Shown one piece after another: positions 6,297 through 14,092 of a DNA stretch of 14,092 nt. Source of the DNA: Aureococcus anophagefferens (taxonomy: Eukaryota > Sar > Pelagophyceae > Pelagomonadales > Pelagomonadaceae). The notes under the pieces were generated by a model that worked only from the letters and a program-made list of their open reading frames with translations, had not been told where the DNA came from and did not search any database. Each line of letters starts with the position of its first letter. Positions within the stretch are counted from its first letter, which is position 1. The stretch is taken from assembly GCF_000186865.1 (NCBI RefSeq), contig NW_008705571.1, forward strand, positions 752,658 to 766,749. Direction: 5' to 3'. The translations under genes were made by a program, and so were the position numbers.

Positions 6297-9200
6297 TCAT
6301 AAGGAGTCCTCCATGAAGATGAGTTGGTCGATGAGCGAGGAGAAGTGGACCTTGTCCGGCCCGAGGATCTGCACGAGCCTCGCCTGCGTCTGCTCGTCGG
6401 AGTCGTGGAGGCCGCCGAACTGCTCGCCGCCGGCCTCGAGCGCGTCGTCGTCGTCGACGACGTCGTCGTCGGCGTCGTTGGCCGCCTTGAGGAAGGCGTG
6501 CGCGGCCTGGAACTGGTCGTAGCCGAGGGCCTTGATGCAGCGCTGCCGGAGGAGCTGGATGCGATCCTGCGGGGAGACGCGGTCGGTCGAAACCACGGGC
6601 GGGGACGGCGGGACGCGGCGCGCGCGCGGCGAGGCGGCCCGTCGGCGACGGCGCGTCGGTGAGCTCGTGCTCGGCGCCGCGGGGCGTGAGGTTCGCGGCG
6701 ATGGGCCCCGGGCGGCTCGCGGACGCCGCGGGCTGGGGCGGCGGGAGCCGCGTCTGGACCGGCACCATGTCCTCGTCGTCCTCCTCGTCCTCCTCGTAGA
6801 GGCAGTCGTCGTCCTCCTCCGTGACCTTGCTCCGCCAGGACGCGGCGCCGTCGGGCTCCTCGTCGAGCGGCGGCGGCTGCGCGAAGCGCGCGGACTCGAG
6901 CTTGGCCTCGGGCGCGGCGTGCGTCGGCGACTGCAGCTTGACCGTGCCCGTGCGCGTGGCGATGTACTTCTTCGTGTCGTGGAGCGTCTTGCGGAGCTCC
7001 TCGCAGCGCTGCGTCGTGAGCTCGAGCTCGGCCTTGAGCTGCTCCTCGCGGCTGCGGATGTCGTCCTCGGCGTCCTCGATCTTGTCCGGGTCGGGCTGGG
7101 CCCAGCCGATCTGCTCGCCCTCGTCGTCGTCGCCGTCGTCGTCGTCGCTCTCCGCGAGCGCGAGGTCGACCTCGTCGACGTCGTCGCCGTCGTCGTCGCC
7201 GCGGCCGCCGCGCGCGTCGCGGCCGCCCGGCGCGCGCGGCGCGTCGTCGGCGCCGTCGTCGAAGCGGCGCCGCGGCGGCGACCGGTCGGGCTCGTCGTCC
7301 TTGGGGCTGCTCTTGGCGTCGCTCAGCGGCGACCGGTCGTCGTCGCGGTACTCGTAGTACTCGGGCGACTCGACGTCGAGCTTGGCCTCGGAGCGGCGCG
7401 TCGTCCGGGGCGCGGCGCCGACGGCGGGGTCGAGGGACGACCGGTACATGCCGTGGTGCATGGCCTTGGCCTGCTCGCGGAGCGCCTGCGACTCGGCGCG
7501 CGCCTCGTTGAGCAGCGCGACGCGCTCCGCCTCCTTGGCGGCCTGGGCCTCCTGCTTGCGCAGGAGCACGCGCTCGCGGGCGCTGAGGCCCGTCTCGCGG
7601 GGCTCCATGGGCTCGGCGACGGCCGGCGCGGGCGCGCGCGGCGACCGCTCGAGGCTCCGCCGCGGCGGCGGCGCGGCGTCGTCGTAGGCCTCGAACGCGG
7701 GCTTCGCCTCGGCCTTGGCCGGCGCCCGGTCCCGGGGCCGCCGGTCCGCGGGCTTGCTCTCCGCGGGCCCCGGCCAGGGCGCGACGGCCGCGGAGCGGCG
7801 GTCGCCGGGCCGCGCGTCGGCCGCGGCCGCGGCGTGCGCCTTGGCCGCGGCGCCCTCGCGCGCGGCCGCGCGCGCGCGGTCCACGGCGGCCGCCGGGTCG
7901 TGGCGGTGGTCGCGGTCTCGGGCCTCGAAGGAGTCGCGGCGGTCGCGGTCGCCGCGCGGCGCCGGGTGGCGCGGGTGCACGTCGATGGCGTCGAGGACGT
8001 GCTGCTCGCGCGCGCGCGCGCGCTCGCGTTCGCGCTCGCGCTCGAGCTCGCGCTCGACCTCGCGGCGGCCCTCGTCGCGGCGGCGGATGCGCTCGCGGGG
8101 CGTGGAGGGGGTCCTTGTCCTGGCGGAGCCGCGCGACGACCTCGCGCTGCCGCGCGCGCTCGGCCTCGCGCGCGGCTTCGCGCGCGGCCGCGCCGCCGAG
8201 GGGCCGCTGGTCGGCGGGCCGCCGGTCGCCGCCGCCCTTGATGGGAACGACCCCGCGCGGGTGGAGCGCGCCGCCGCCGGGCCGCGCGTTCTCGCGGTCC
8301 GCGCGCGCGTCGGCCGCGCGGTCCGGCTTGCCGTGGTCGGGCCGCCGCTGGCGCCGGTCGCGCTCCGCGCGCTGCTGCTGGTCCTCCCAGCGCTCGAGGT
8401 CCGCGACGCGCTGCGCGTCGTCGTCGCGCCGCGGCGCCGCGGCGCCGCCGCCGCCGCCGGGGACGCGGCGCCGCGGCGGGTCGCGGTCGCGGTCGCGGTC
8501 GCGCGCGCCGTGGGCGGGCTCGGACGCGCGCGCGCGGTGGTGCCGCTCCGGCGCGCGGGGGATGCCGTCGTCGGGCCGGCCGACGGCGCTCGCGCGGCGC
8601 GCGGCGCCGCGGAGGTTCGCGTCCTGGCGCGGCGGCGGCCGGCCCCAGCCCGGCGGCTTGCGCGCGGCGCCGTTGCGGTGCGGCGGCTTGCGGTGGCGCT
8701 CCGCGCGCTTGCGCGCCTCGTCGCGGAGCCGCTCCCGGTCGCGGAGCCGCTCCTCGCGCTCCTTCTTGAGCTTGGCGAGCGCCGTCTCCACGGACCGGCG
8801 CCGGTCCTCCTCGCGCCGGAGCGCCGCGGCCTGCTCGCGCGCGGCGCGCTCCGCCTGGGCCGCGTTCAGCGGCGCGTCGCCGCGCTTCGGCGGCTCGAAG
8901 GCCGCGGCGATGACGTCGCCCATCTGCAGCGAGTCGAGCTGGCTCCGCAGCGAGCTCACGTCCGCGCTGCCCGCCGCGCGCGCGTGCGCGGCCCGCGCGT
9001 CCGCGCCCATGCCCGCGACGGCGTTCGCCGGGTCCGTCACGACGCAGAGCGCCGCGGCCTTGACGGCCATGGTCCCGTCGCCGATCTTGCCCGCGTCGCG
9101 GTTCGCGATGTCCGTGAGGAAGTCCTGCGGGCGGGGGCGGGGGGGAGGAGTGGGCGACCGCGCGGCGCGCGTCGCGACGCACCTTGATGTGCTTCTTCAC

Positions 9201-10205
9201 GAAGGGCTTGCGCAGGATGGCCTCGAGCTGGGGCCGCGACGACGGGCTCGTCGACAGCATGCCCGAGACGAGGTCGCGGAGCGACTTGCTGTAGCGGCTC
9301 GCGATCGGCGGGTAGCGGCCCTTGATGATCTTGCACGCGAGGCCGTTGAGCGAGTTGGCGTCGAAGGCGTGGTTCAGCGTCGTCATCTCGTAGAGCACGC
9401 AGCCGAGGGCCCAGATGTCGGACTTGTACGAGTACGGCTTGTTCTTGAAGATCTCCTGCGGGCGCGTCGCGCGTTCTGCCCGCGCGGCCGCGACGGGGGG
9501 CGCGGGCGGCGCGCGGGCGACATGTAGTAGGGCGTGCCGATGCACGTCTGCGCAAAGTCCATGGTCCCCTCGAGGACCTTGCTGATGCCGAGGTCGCCGA
9601 GCACGAGCCGGCCGTTGCCCGTGAGGAAGATGTTCTGCGTCTTGAGGTCGCGGTGCAGGACCCGCTGCGCGTGCATGTAGTGCAGGCCGAGCGCCATCTG
9701 CACGAACCAGTGCAGGATCTTCGACTCGGCGAAGAGCTTGCGGTTCCGCGCCGCCGTCTTGATCTGCCCCGACAGGTCGCCGCCGTCGCAGAATTGCATG
9801 ACCTGCGCGTCGCGCGGCGTCGGCGCGCCGGCGCGCGGGCGGGCGGCGCGCCCGGCGCGCGTCCGCCGTCCGGCGCGGGGCGCGCGCGATGCAGAGCGAC
9901 TCCTTGTTCTTCGCGAGGAACGAGTCGCGGTAGCCGACGATGTTCGGGTGGTTCAGCCGCTTGAGCAGCCCGACCTCCATGCGGCAGGCCTCGCGCTCCT
10001 TCTTGGGGATGTTCTTGACCTACGGCGCGGGGGGGCGGGGGCGGGCGTCGCTCCCCGGGCCGCGCGCCGCGCCGCGCTCGCGACGCCGCGGCCGCGCCTT
10101 GATGACCTTCACGCAGCAGAGCGCGCGCTCGACCTTGTGCCGCATCAAATAGACCTTGCCGAACGCCCCTTCGCCCAGCACCTTGATCGGCTCCAGGTTC
10201 TCCAT
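6297..10205 (-). CDS. NEK-family (NIMA-related) Ser/Thr protein kinase, about 1,188 aa, six exons
   Basis: Exons on the minus strand: 10205-10098, 10019-9888, 9802-9515, 9455-9183, 9124-6628 and 6566-6297. The kinase domain (about 4-267) has the Gly loop GEGAFGKV (11-18), Lys33, HRDLKTQN (130-137), DLG (150-152), and the NEK-typical TCIGTPYYMSPE and SDIWALGCVLYEM. It should phosphorylate Ser/Thr in cell-cycle, microtubule or ciliary control. The start is ATG at 10205 in a strong context (CACCATGG). After it come a basic coiled coil (356-413), long Arg/Ala/Pro-rich linkers, a helix (788-826), acidic runs, a second coiled coil (950-988) and a C-terminal module (1100-1188, with LVQILGPDKV and LIDQLIFMED) that recalls the tail of NEK1/NEK5-type kinases (from memory). 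Exon 5 needs a one-base correction at 8107-8111. DLG in place of DFG also occurs in NEK6/7 and is not inactivating. Confidence 0.92.
6567..6627 (-). other. NEK intron 5, about 61 bp, probable GC-AG
   Basis: The acceptor CCCCGCAG|GATCGC (exon 6 from 6566) is clear. No usable GT donor lies between the acidic linker and this point; GCGCGCGC at 6627 keeps phase 0, resembles the donors of introns 1-3 and gives a similar length. GC at 6630 or 6621 is also possible. Confidence 0.65.
8107..8111 (-). other. Probable one-base frameshift in a C run of NEK exon 5
   Basis: On the coding strand the frame reading RLRQDKDP must shift to the frame reading STPRERIRRRDEG. Dropping one C from the CCCCC run joins them smoothly and leaves both flanking introns in phase 0. 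A 70-bp GT-AG intron (8071-8140) is formally possible but its acceptor (CGACGAG) is poor. Confidence 0.65.
9125..9182 (-). other. NEK intron 4, 58 bp, GT-AG
   Basis: Donor ATCAAG|GTGCGT, acceptor CCCGCAG|GACTTC, phase 0, at the end of the kinase domain (KKHIK joined to DFLTDI). It has a C-rich tract before the AG. This is the only clear GT intron of the gene. Confidence 0.85.
9456..9514 (-). other. NEK intron 3, 59 bp, GC-AG
   Basis: The kinase motif TPYYMSP must continue with EIFKNKPYS. Only cutting at CCC|GCGCGC...CCCGCAG|GAG gives this join. There is no GT at the required position. Phase 0. A 7-bp direct repeat (CGCCCGC) is found at both edges. Confidence 0.9.
9803..9887 (-). other. NEK intron 2, 85 bp, GC-AG
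   Basis: The join SLCI|VMQFCDGGDL reproduces the kinase hinge exactly. It requires donor ATC|GCGCGC and acceptor GCGCAG|GTC, phase 0. Inside is a 14-bp perfect palindrome, GCGCGCCGGCGCGC (9823-9836). Confidence 0.9.
10020..10097 (-). other. NEK intron 1, 78 bp, GC-AG
   Basis: Donor ATCAAG|GCGCGG, acceptor CCGTAG|GTCAAG, phase 0. It gives CVKVIK|VKNIPKKERE, which preserves the family spacing (nine residues) between the ATP-binding Lys and the KERE motif. A GT donor nine bases upstream exists but would delete three residues here. Confidence 0.82.
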
Positions 10206-10309
10206 GGTGCCGCGCGGCGCCGCCGCCCCGCACCAGTTGGAGGCAGCCCAAGTGCCGGGCCGAGACCCTGAGCAGTGCGCGGGCTGGGTGAACGGCAACG
10301 ACAACTGCA
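10206..10309. promoter_or_regulatory. Short divergent promoter region (NEK / EF-hand genes)
   Basis: Only 104 bp lie between the NEK ATG and the first ATG of the opposite gene. The NEK side is GC-rich with nested palindromes (GCGGCGCCGC near 10213); the other side has AACGGCAACGACAACTGCA. No TATA box is seen. If the EF-hand protein starts at 10532, the gap grows to 326 bp. The promoter role is inferred from layout. Confidence 0.5.
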
Positions 10310-12658
10310 ATGAGTACATCTCTCTCGGGAGTTTCTCTCGGGCAGCGCTCTCGCGCTGCCTCAGAAACCTCGACGCCGTCGGCGCCGGCGCGCGGTCCGG
10401 TCGACGCGCCGCGGGCATCGGCGGGGTCCGCGGACCCGCGGGCGCGGAGCTCGAGCCACGGGCAGCCGGCCGGCGCGCGCCGAGCGCCGCACGCGCGGCC
10501 CGCGACGCGAGGCGCTGCCCCGACTGGCGCCATGGACCGGTCGTCGGCGAACATGCGGGCGCAGGACATCGTGAGCAACATCCTCGAGCGGCGGCGGAAG
10601 GACAAGGAGCGCGAGCGGGCCCGCATGCGCAAGGCGCCGAAGAGCAAGAAGCCCGACATGCGCGCCAAGTTCCGCACGGCGGACCTGCTGTACCACGACG
10701 GCGCCGCCGCGCCCGACGAGGACGACGACGCGGTCTCCGTGGCGTCGGTGGCGAGCTTCGGCTCGACGCAGAGCCTGCCGGCGATCTTCCGGACGACCTT
10801 CCTGGAGCAGCCCCAGGACGAGCGGCGCGCGAAGAAGAAGCTGACGACGCGGTCCGTGCCGCGGGGCCACGACAGCGAGCGGCCCTACTGCGCGTCCTGC
10901 GAGTTCGAGGACTGCCGGCACTGCAACTTCTGCCTCTGCAGCAAGGTGAGCAAGACGCACCGCATGCCCCTCGAGCGCTTCGCGCGGCTCCTGCTCATGC
11001 TGCACCCGGCGATCTCGCCGCAGGAGATGGGCCGGGAGATCGCGCGCTACGCGCGGAGCGACTCCATCGCGAAGAAGCTCAACGGCGAGCTCGGCTGGAG
11101 CCCCGGCACGAAGCTCTTCTGCGACGAGCACGCGCGCGAGCGCGTCGCCTACGAGGAGAGCGAGCAGTCCGCGGCGCTCGACTCGCTCCACGGCGAGCTC
11201 GTCTCCGAGCGCAAGCGCCTCAAGGAGGCCCACGCGGAGGTCGAGCGCCTCAAGGCCGCGGTCCTCGTCGGGCACCTCGACGACGACAAGGAGCACGAGC
11301 GCTGCAAGTTCCTCGTCTCCGAGGTCGAGCGCATGCGGGGCCAGGTCCACGAGCGCGACGAGCTCGTCAAGGTCCTCCGGGACCAGCTCGACGAGATCCT
11401 GACGGCCAAGGACCTCGAGGAGCGCGGCACGCAGACGACCATCGTCCGCCACCGCGGCGCCATGTCGCAGACGACTCTGACCGGCGACGTCGAGGCGTCC
11501 GCGGGCGACGACGGCGACGGCGGCGGCGGCGGCGAGGGCCTCGGCGACGGCCGGCGGCGGACGACGCTGCGCCGGTCCATGGCGCGGCGCCGGACGCGGG
11601 CCGAGGCGCCCCTGGGCAACGCGGGCCCCGTGTCCCAGCTCCTCGAGGCCATCTACGACGTCCACGAGAAGAAGCTCCTCGCGGACGCGGAGGCCGCGAC
11701 GAGCGGCCGCGTTCCCGCGAGCCTCGACGAGTTCGTCCGCGGCTACTGGCGCGACAAGTTCCGCCACCGCAAGGCGGCGAACAAGCGCATGGCCTGGATG
11801 TTCACGGCGATCCGCGAGCACATGATGCACAACCGCCACGTCCGCATCGTCGGCTGGGTCCTGGGCATGGACCTCACGTTCATCATGCAGAAGGAGTACC
11901 ACTACGGGCCCATGATCTCCCGCATGTTCTACAGCTTCCTCGCCGCCGTCGTCGAGCAGGACCCGTCCCTCGTGAAGCGCACCTTCGACGCGGACGGCAA
12001 GCCCGCGTCGAAGCCGCTCGCGTTCATGCTCGACTGCCTCATCGGCCTCGGCCGCGAGGGCGTCGAGCGCGACAAGCCCGGGACCTGGAAGTCGCACCAG
12101 CTCAAGCTCATGATGCGCGACACGCACCTCGAGGCCATGCTCGCGCGCATCGAGGCCGCGGCCGACGCCGACGGCCTCGTCGACCTCGACTTCGTCTTCC
12201 ACGCGCTCATGGAGAGCTACAACGACGCCATCTTCGCGCACAAGACGCAGCTCACCAAGGCCTTCTACCGCTTCGACACGGGCACGGAGGGCATGACCAA
12301 AGAGGAGTTCATCGAGCTCCTCCGCTTCGTCCTCGGCCAAAACCGCATCAAGCAGATGTCGGACGAGGAGCTCGACGAGATCTACCACCGCGTCGAGGAC
12401 ATCGCCGACGACGACGAGGAGTGCATGCAGATCGACGACGGCGAGAGCTTCGCCTCCGCCGTGCTCATCTGCGACTTCGAGCTCTCCCTGCCGAAGTTCT
12501 GCCGCGCGCACTGGTCCCTCCCGGACGACAGCGACGACAACCGACACGCGCCGCTCATGGCCCGCGACGAGGCCGACGCGTCCGGGTCCCTCGCCGACGT
12601 CGCCTCGGACATCGTCGTGCGGACGTCCTTCGCCATGACCGGCGACGCGTCGTCATAA
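10310..12658 (+). CDS. Coiled-coil protein with Cys cluster and degenerate EF-hands, 782 aa
   Basis: Single long exon. I do not recognise a named family. Residues 1-74 are low complexity; the ATG at 10532 (Met75, GCGCCATGG context) may be the real start, giving 708 aa. Residues 75-120 are very basic. A Cys cluster (194-210: CASC, DCRHC, NFCLC) could bind metal. A coiled coil runs from about 285 to 372, followed by a Gly/Asp-rich hinge (400-415). The C-terminal half (440-735) is helical and contains EF-hand-like segments: DADGLVDLDF (619-628) and RFDTGTEGMTKEEF (654-667), whose loop is one residue short and lacks Asp at the third position, so strong Ca2+ binding is doubtful. GYWRDKFRHRK and HVRIVGWVLGMD are distinctive. 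No signal or membrane segment is seen. It is head-to-head with the NEK gene. Confidence 0.82.
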   Translation: MSTSLSGVSLGQRSRAASETSTPSAPARGPVDAPRASAGSADPRARSSSHGQPAGARRAPHARPATRGAAPTGAMDRSSANMRAQDIVSNILERRRKDKERERARMRKAPKSKKPDMRAKFRTADLLYHDGAAAPDEDDDAVSVASVASFGSTQSLPAIFRTTFLEQPQDERRAKKKLTTRSVPRGHDSERPYCASCEFEDCRHCNFCLCSKVSKTHRMPLERFARLLLMLHPAISPQEMGREIARYARSDSIAKKLNGELGWSPGTKLFCDEHARERVAYEESEQSAALDSLHGELVSERKRLKEAHAEVERLKAAVLVGHLDDDKEHERCKFLVSEVERMRGQVHERDELVKVLRDQLDEILTAKDLEERGTQTTIVRHRGAMSQTTLTGDVEASAGDDGDGGGGGEGLGDGRRRTTLRRSMARRRTRAEAPLGNAGPVSQLLEAIYDVHEKKLLADAEAATSGRVPASLDEFVRGYWRDKFRHRKAANKRMAWMFTAIREHMMHNRHVRIVGWVLGMDLTFIMQKEYHYGPMISRMFYSFLAAVVEQDPSLVKRTFDADGKPASKPLAFMLDCLIGLGREGVERDKPGTWKSHQLKLMMRDTHLEAMLARIEAAADADGLVDLDFVFHALMESYNDAIFAHKTQLTKAFYRFDTGTEGMTKEEFIELLRFVLGQNRIKQMSDEELDEIYHRVEDIADDDEECMQIDDGESFASAVLICDFELSLPKFCRAHWSLPDDSDDNRHAPLMARDEADASGSLADVASDIVVRTSFAMTGDASS
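10331..10368 (+). other. 38-bp hairpin at the 5' end of the EF-hand gene
   Basis: Arms GGCAGCGC (10341-10348) and GCGCTGCC (10353-10360) pair perfectly around a TCTC loop, and outer arms GTTTCT (10331-10336) and AGAAAC (10363-10368) extend the stem. It overlaps a 9-bp direct repeat TCTCTCGGG (10321-10329 and 10334-10342). In RNA it would be a stable stem shortly after the first ATG. Confidence 0.8.
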
Positions 12659-12713
12659 AACTTGAAGGCCTATCGAACGGCAAGCTCGACTCGGTGAATT
12701 GCGAAGCGGCGCG

Positions 12714-14092
12714 ATGTCGAGCGAGATGATCGAGGACCTCCTCGAGCAAGCCGAGGCGCGGCGGTGCGTCGGCGACAGCGCGGGATCGTGCCGCCTCCTT
12801 CGCGCCTGTTTTTCCGCCGCATCGGACGACGTCGCGCGCGGCAGGACGTCGACGCGGGCGCTCGCGCTGCGGGCCGTCGCCGCGTATCAGCTCGGCAGCT
12901 TGTTGCTGCAGGCAGCGGCGACGGCGAAGGAGGGCGAGAGGCTCATGTGGCGCCTCGGGTTCCACCTGCGCCTCGCGGACGACGTGCTGATGTACGATCG
13001 CTTCCTCGCGGCGACCGAGCGCGGCGCGGACGACGTCGGCGCGGGCGCGGGCGAGACGGAGTTCTCCGCGCCGCGCTTCGTCGACGGCGCGCTCGCGACG
13101 ACGGCGCTCGCGACGATGAACCGCATCTTCGGCCGCGACGCGCCGTTCTGGGCGCACCACGAGTACCCGACGACCGATTTCTTCAGCTACAACGTGCCGC
13201 TGGACTCGCCGAGCGCGCTGGGCGCGCTCCTGCGGGCGCTGCGGCCGCACGCGGCCGCGTCGGTGCCCGCGGCGGCGGCGGCCACGTCCGGCGAGGTCTG
13301 GGCGCACGCGCGCGAGCGCGACGGCGCGCACCAGCTGCACTACGACCTCGACGAGGCCGAGCTCCGCGCGTCGGGCGGGGTCCGGTCGCCCGTCGCGTCG
13401 AGCGTCTTCTACCTGGAGACCATCGCCGACGACGACGGCGGCGCGCCGACGCTCGTCGTCGACCGCGTCCTCCGGCGGGGCGACGCGCGCGACGCGTCCG
13501 ACGGCGCGGGCGGCTGGCTCTGCGCGCCGCGCGAGAACCGGCTCCTCACCTTCGACGGCCGCCTCCTGCACTGCGTCGTGCCGACCATCGCGCGCCCGGC
13601 GCCGGAGGAGCGGCGCCGCATCACGGTCATGGTCGGCTGGTGGGCCGACGGCGTCAGGCTCGGCGACGCGGGCCGACCCGGGCCGAACGCGCCGCTCCCG
13701 CCGGACGCGCCGTGGCTGCCCCGCCGGGCCGCCGACGTGCCCTCGCCGCCCGCCGGCGAGGCGCAGCGCTGCGCCGCCGTCGCGCGCGTCTGGCAGCGGA
13801 TCCCGCCGCCGCCGCTCAAGGCGCGCCGCCGCGACGGCGCGGCCTTTGGGGACCTCGCGTGCGACGACGTCGCCTTCACCGGCCGCTTCTTCCTCCGCGA
13901 GAGCCCGCTCGAGATCGACGACGCCGTCCTCGCCGGAGCCCGCGCGCCGCCGCCGGAGCGCCCGCCCGTCGAGTACGTCGACGCGCCCGTCGAGTACGTC
14001 GACGCCCCGGGACGCTCGCCGCCCGTCGAGCCCGTCGAATTCGTCGACGTCCCCGCGGCCGCCGCGGTCGAGTACGTCGACTGCGGAGACAT
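12714..14092 (+). CDS. Fe(II)/2-oxoglutarate-dependent oxygenase-like protein, 3' incomplete (459+ aa)
   Basis: The frame is open from ATG at 12714 (G at -3) to the window edge. Residues 1-100 are helical and may be TPR-like. The core is a double-stranded beta-helix of the prolyl-4-hydroxylase type: His209-Tyr-Asp211 (HYD, the HxD iron motif), a strand SSVFYLE, GGAPTLVVD, the distal iron ligand His286 in RLLHCVVP, and Arg302-Ile-Thr304 (RRITVMVGWW), which should hold 2-oxoglutarate. The enzyme would hydroxylate a substrate, perhaps Pro or Lys in protein, with O2 and release of CO2; the substrate is unknown. The tail (from residue 412) is Pro-rich with PVEYVD-type repeats and is cut by the window. 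No signal peptide is seen. It starts 55 bp after the previous stop on the same strand. Confidence 0.86.
   Translation, partial: MSSEMIEDLLEQAEARRCVGDSAGSCRLLRACFSAASDDVARGRTSTRALALRAVAAYQLGSLLLQAAATAKEGERLMWRLGFHLRLADDVLMYDRFLAATERGADDVGAGAGETEFSAPRFVDGALATTALATMNRIFGRDAPFWAHHEYPTTDFFSYNVPLDSPSALGALLRALRPHAAASVPAAAAATSGEVWAHARERDGAHQLHYDLDEAELRASGGVRSPVASSVFYLETIADDDGGAPTLVVDRVLRRGDARDASDGAGGWLCAPRENRLLTFDGRLLHCVVPTIARPAPEERRRITVMVGWWADGVRLGDAGRPGPNAPLPPDAPWLPRRAADVPSPPAGEAQRCAAVARVWQRIPPPPLKARRRDGAAFGDLACDDVAFTGRFFLRESPLEIDDAVLAGARAPPPERPPVEYVDAPVEYVDAPGRSPPVEPVEFVDVPAAAAVEYVDCGD
13965..14083 (+). repeat. PVEYVDA-type tail repeats of the oxygenase
   Basis: Two exact-period 21-bp units (from 13965 and 13986) encode PVEYVDA. 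Diverged copies follow: PVEFVDVP and AVEYVDC, the last ending at about 14083. All are in the coding frame, so the array is selected or expanded as protein. It may continue beyond the window. Confidence 0.8.

Noticed and set aside
6532..8241. 569-aa plus-strand frame opposite the NEK linker
   Set aside because: Antisense translation of Asp/Glu-rich NEK coding DNA, which yields Val/Leu/Arg runs; no domain.
9458..9519. Intron 3 as a transposon-derived introner with a CGCCCGC target duplication
   Set aside because: Only this intron shows a clean 7-bp edge repeat, and such a word is likely by chance in this sequence; the other introns lack it and the introns are not clearly related.
10361..12547. 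728-aa minus-strand frame opposite the EF-hand gene
   Set aside because: Acidic-looking but repetitive Val/Leu/Asp/Glu pattern typical of the reverse strand of a GC3-rich gene; the plus frame has real helical and EF-hand features.
12555..13571. 338-aa minus-strand frame opposite the oxygenase
   Set aside because: Arg-rich shadow; the plus strand carries the complete HxD-H-R oxygenase signature.
13409..14092. Minus-strand frame with STYSTG repeats at the right edge
   Set aside because: These are the reverse reading of the PVEYVD repeats of the oxygenase.
1..14092. CRISPR arrays, tRNA or rRNA genes, bacterial operons or a phage-defence island
   Set aside because: No regularly spaced short repeats, no cloverleaf or rRNA-like segment, no ribosome-binding-site pattern, and the genes are eukaryotic with introns.

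Overview
The window looks like nuclear DNA of a GC-rich unicellular alga. I favour a pelagophyte-type stramenopile, with a haptophyte as the alternative. The reasons are a composition I estimate near 70% GC, short spliceosomal introns (50-85 bp), eukaryote-only families (NEK kinase, PDZ, MYND/RING, F-box-like), and large low-complexity Asp-, Pro-, Ala- and Arg-rich linkers. The taxon is inferred, not proven. I support six protein genes.

Layout: 1-600 is a gene-poor, GC-rich block with a degenerate 161-bp tandem repeat. At 670-1635 (minus) is a 321-aa protein with a ubiquitin-interacting motif and an F-box-like segment. At 1742-4635 (plus) is a two-exon, 947-aa PDZ protein with four Trp repeats and one Sel1-like repeat. 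At 5042-6094 (plus) is a 350-aa MYND + RING-like + Sel1 protein; it lies in a less GC-rich island bracketed by two direct copies of a 76-94 bp sequence. At 6297-10205 (minus) is a six-exon NEK-family kinase of about 1,188 aa. At 10310-12658 (plus) is a coiled-coil protein with a Cys cluster and degenerate EF-hands. From 12714 to the right edge (plus, incomplete) is a Fe(II)/2-oxoglutarate oxygenase with a repetitive tail.

The genome is compact. Two gene pairs are head-to-head with only 106 and 104 bp between start codons, so each gap probably holds a two-way promoter. The MYND and NEK genes converge with 202 bp between stops. The last two genes are tandem with 55 bp between them.

The most notable observation is splicing. 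Four of the five NEK introns need a GC-AG boundary with a GCGCG donor, and the three inside the kinase domain are fixed by domain alignment. Also notable are a probable one-base C-run frameshift in the NEK linker, the repeat pair around the MYND gene, and a 38-bp hairpin just inside the start of the EF-hand gene. I did not find a defence system, CRISPR array, RNA gene or autonomous mobile element. The genes do not form an obvious single pathway; two (F-box/UIM and RING) hint at ubiquitin biology and one (NEK) at cell-cycle or ciliary signalling.
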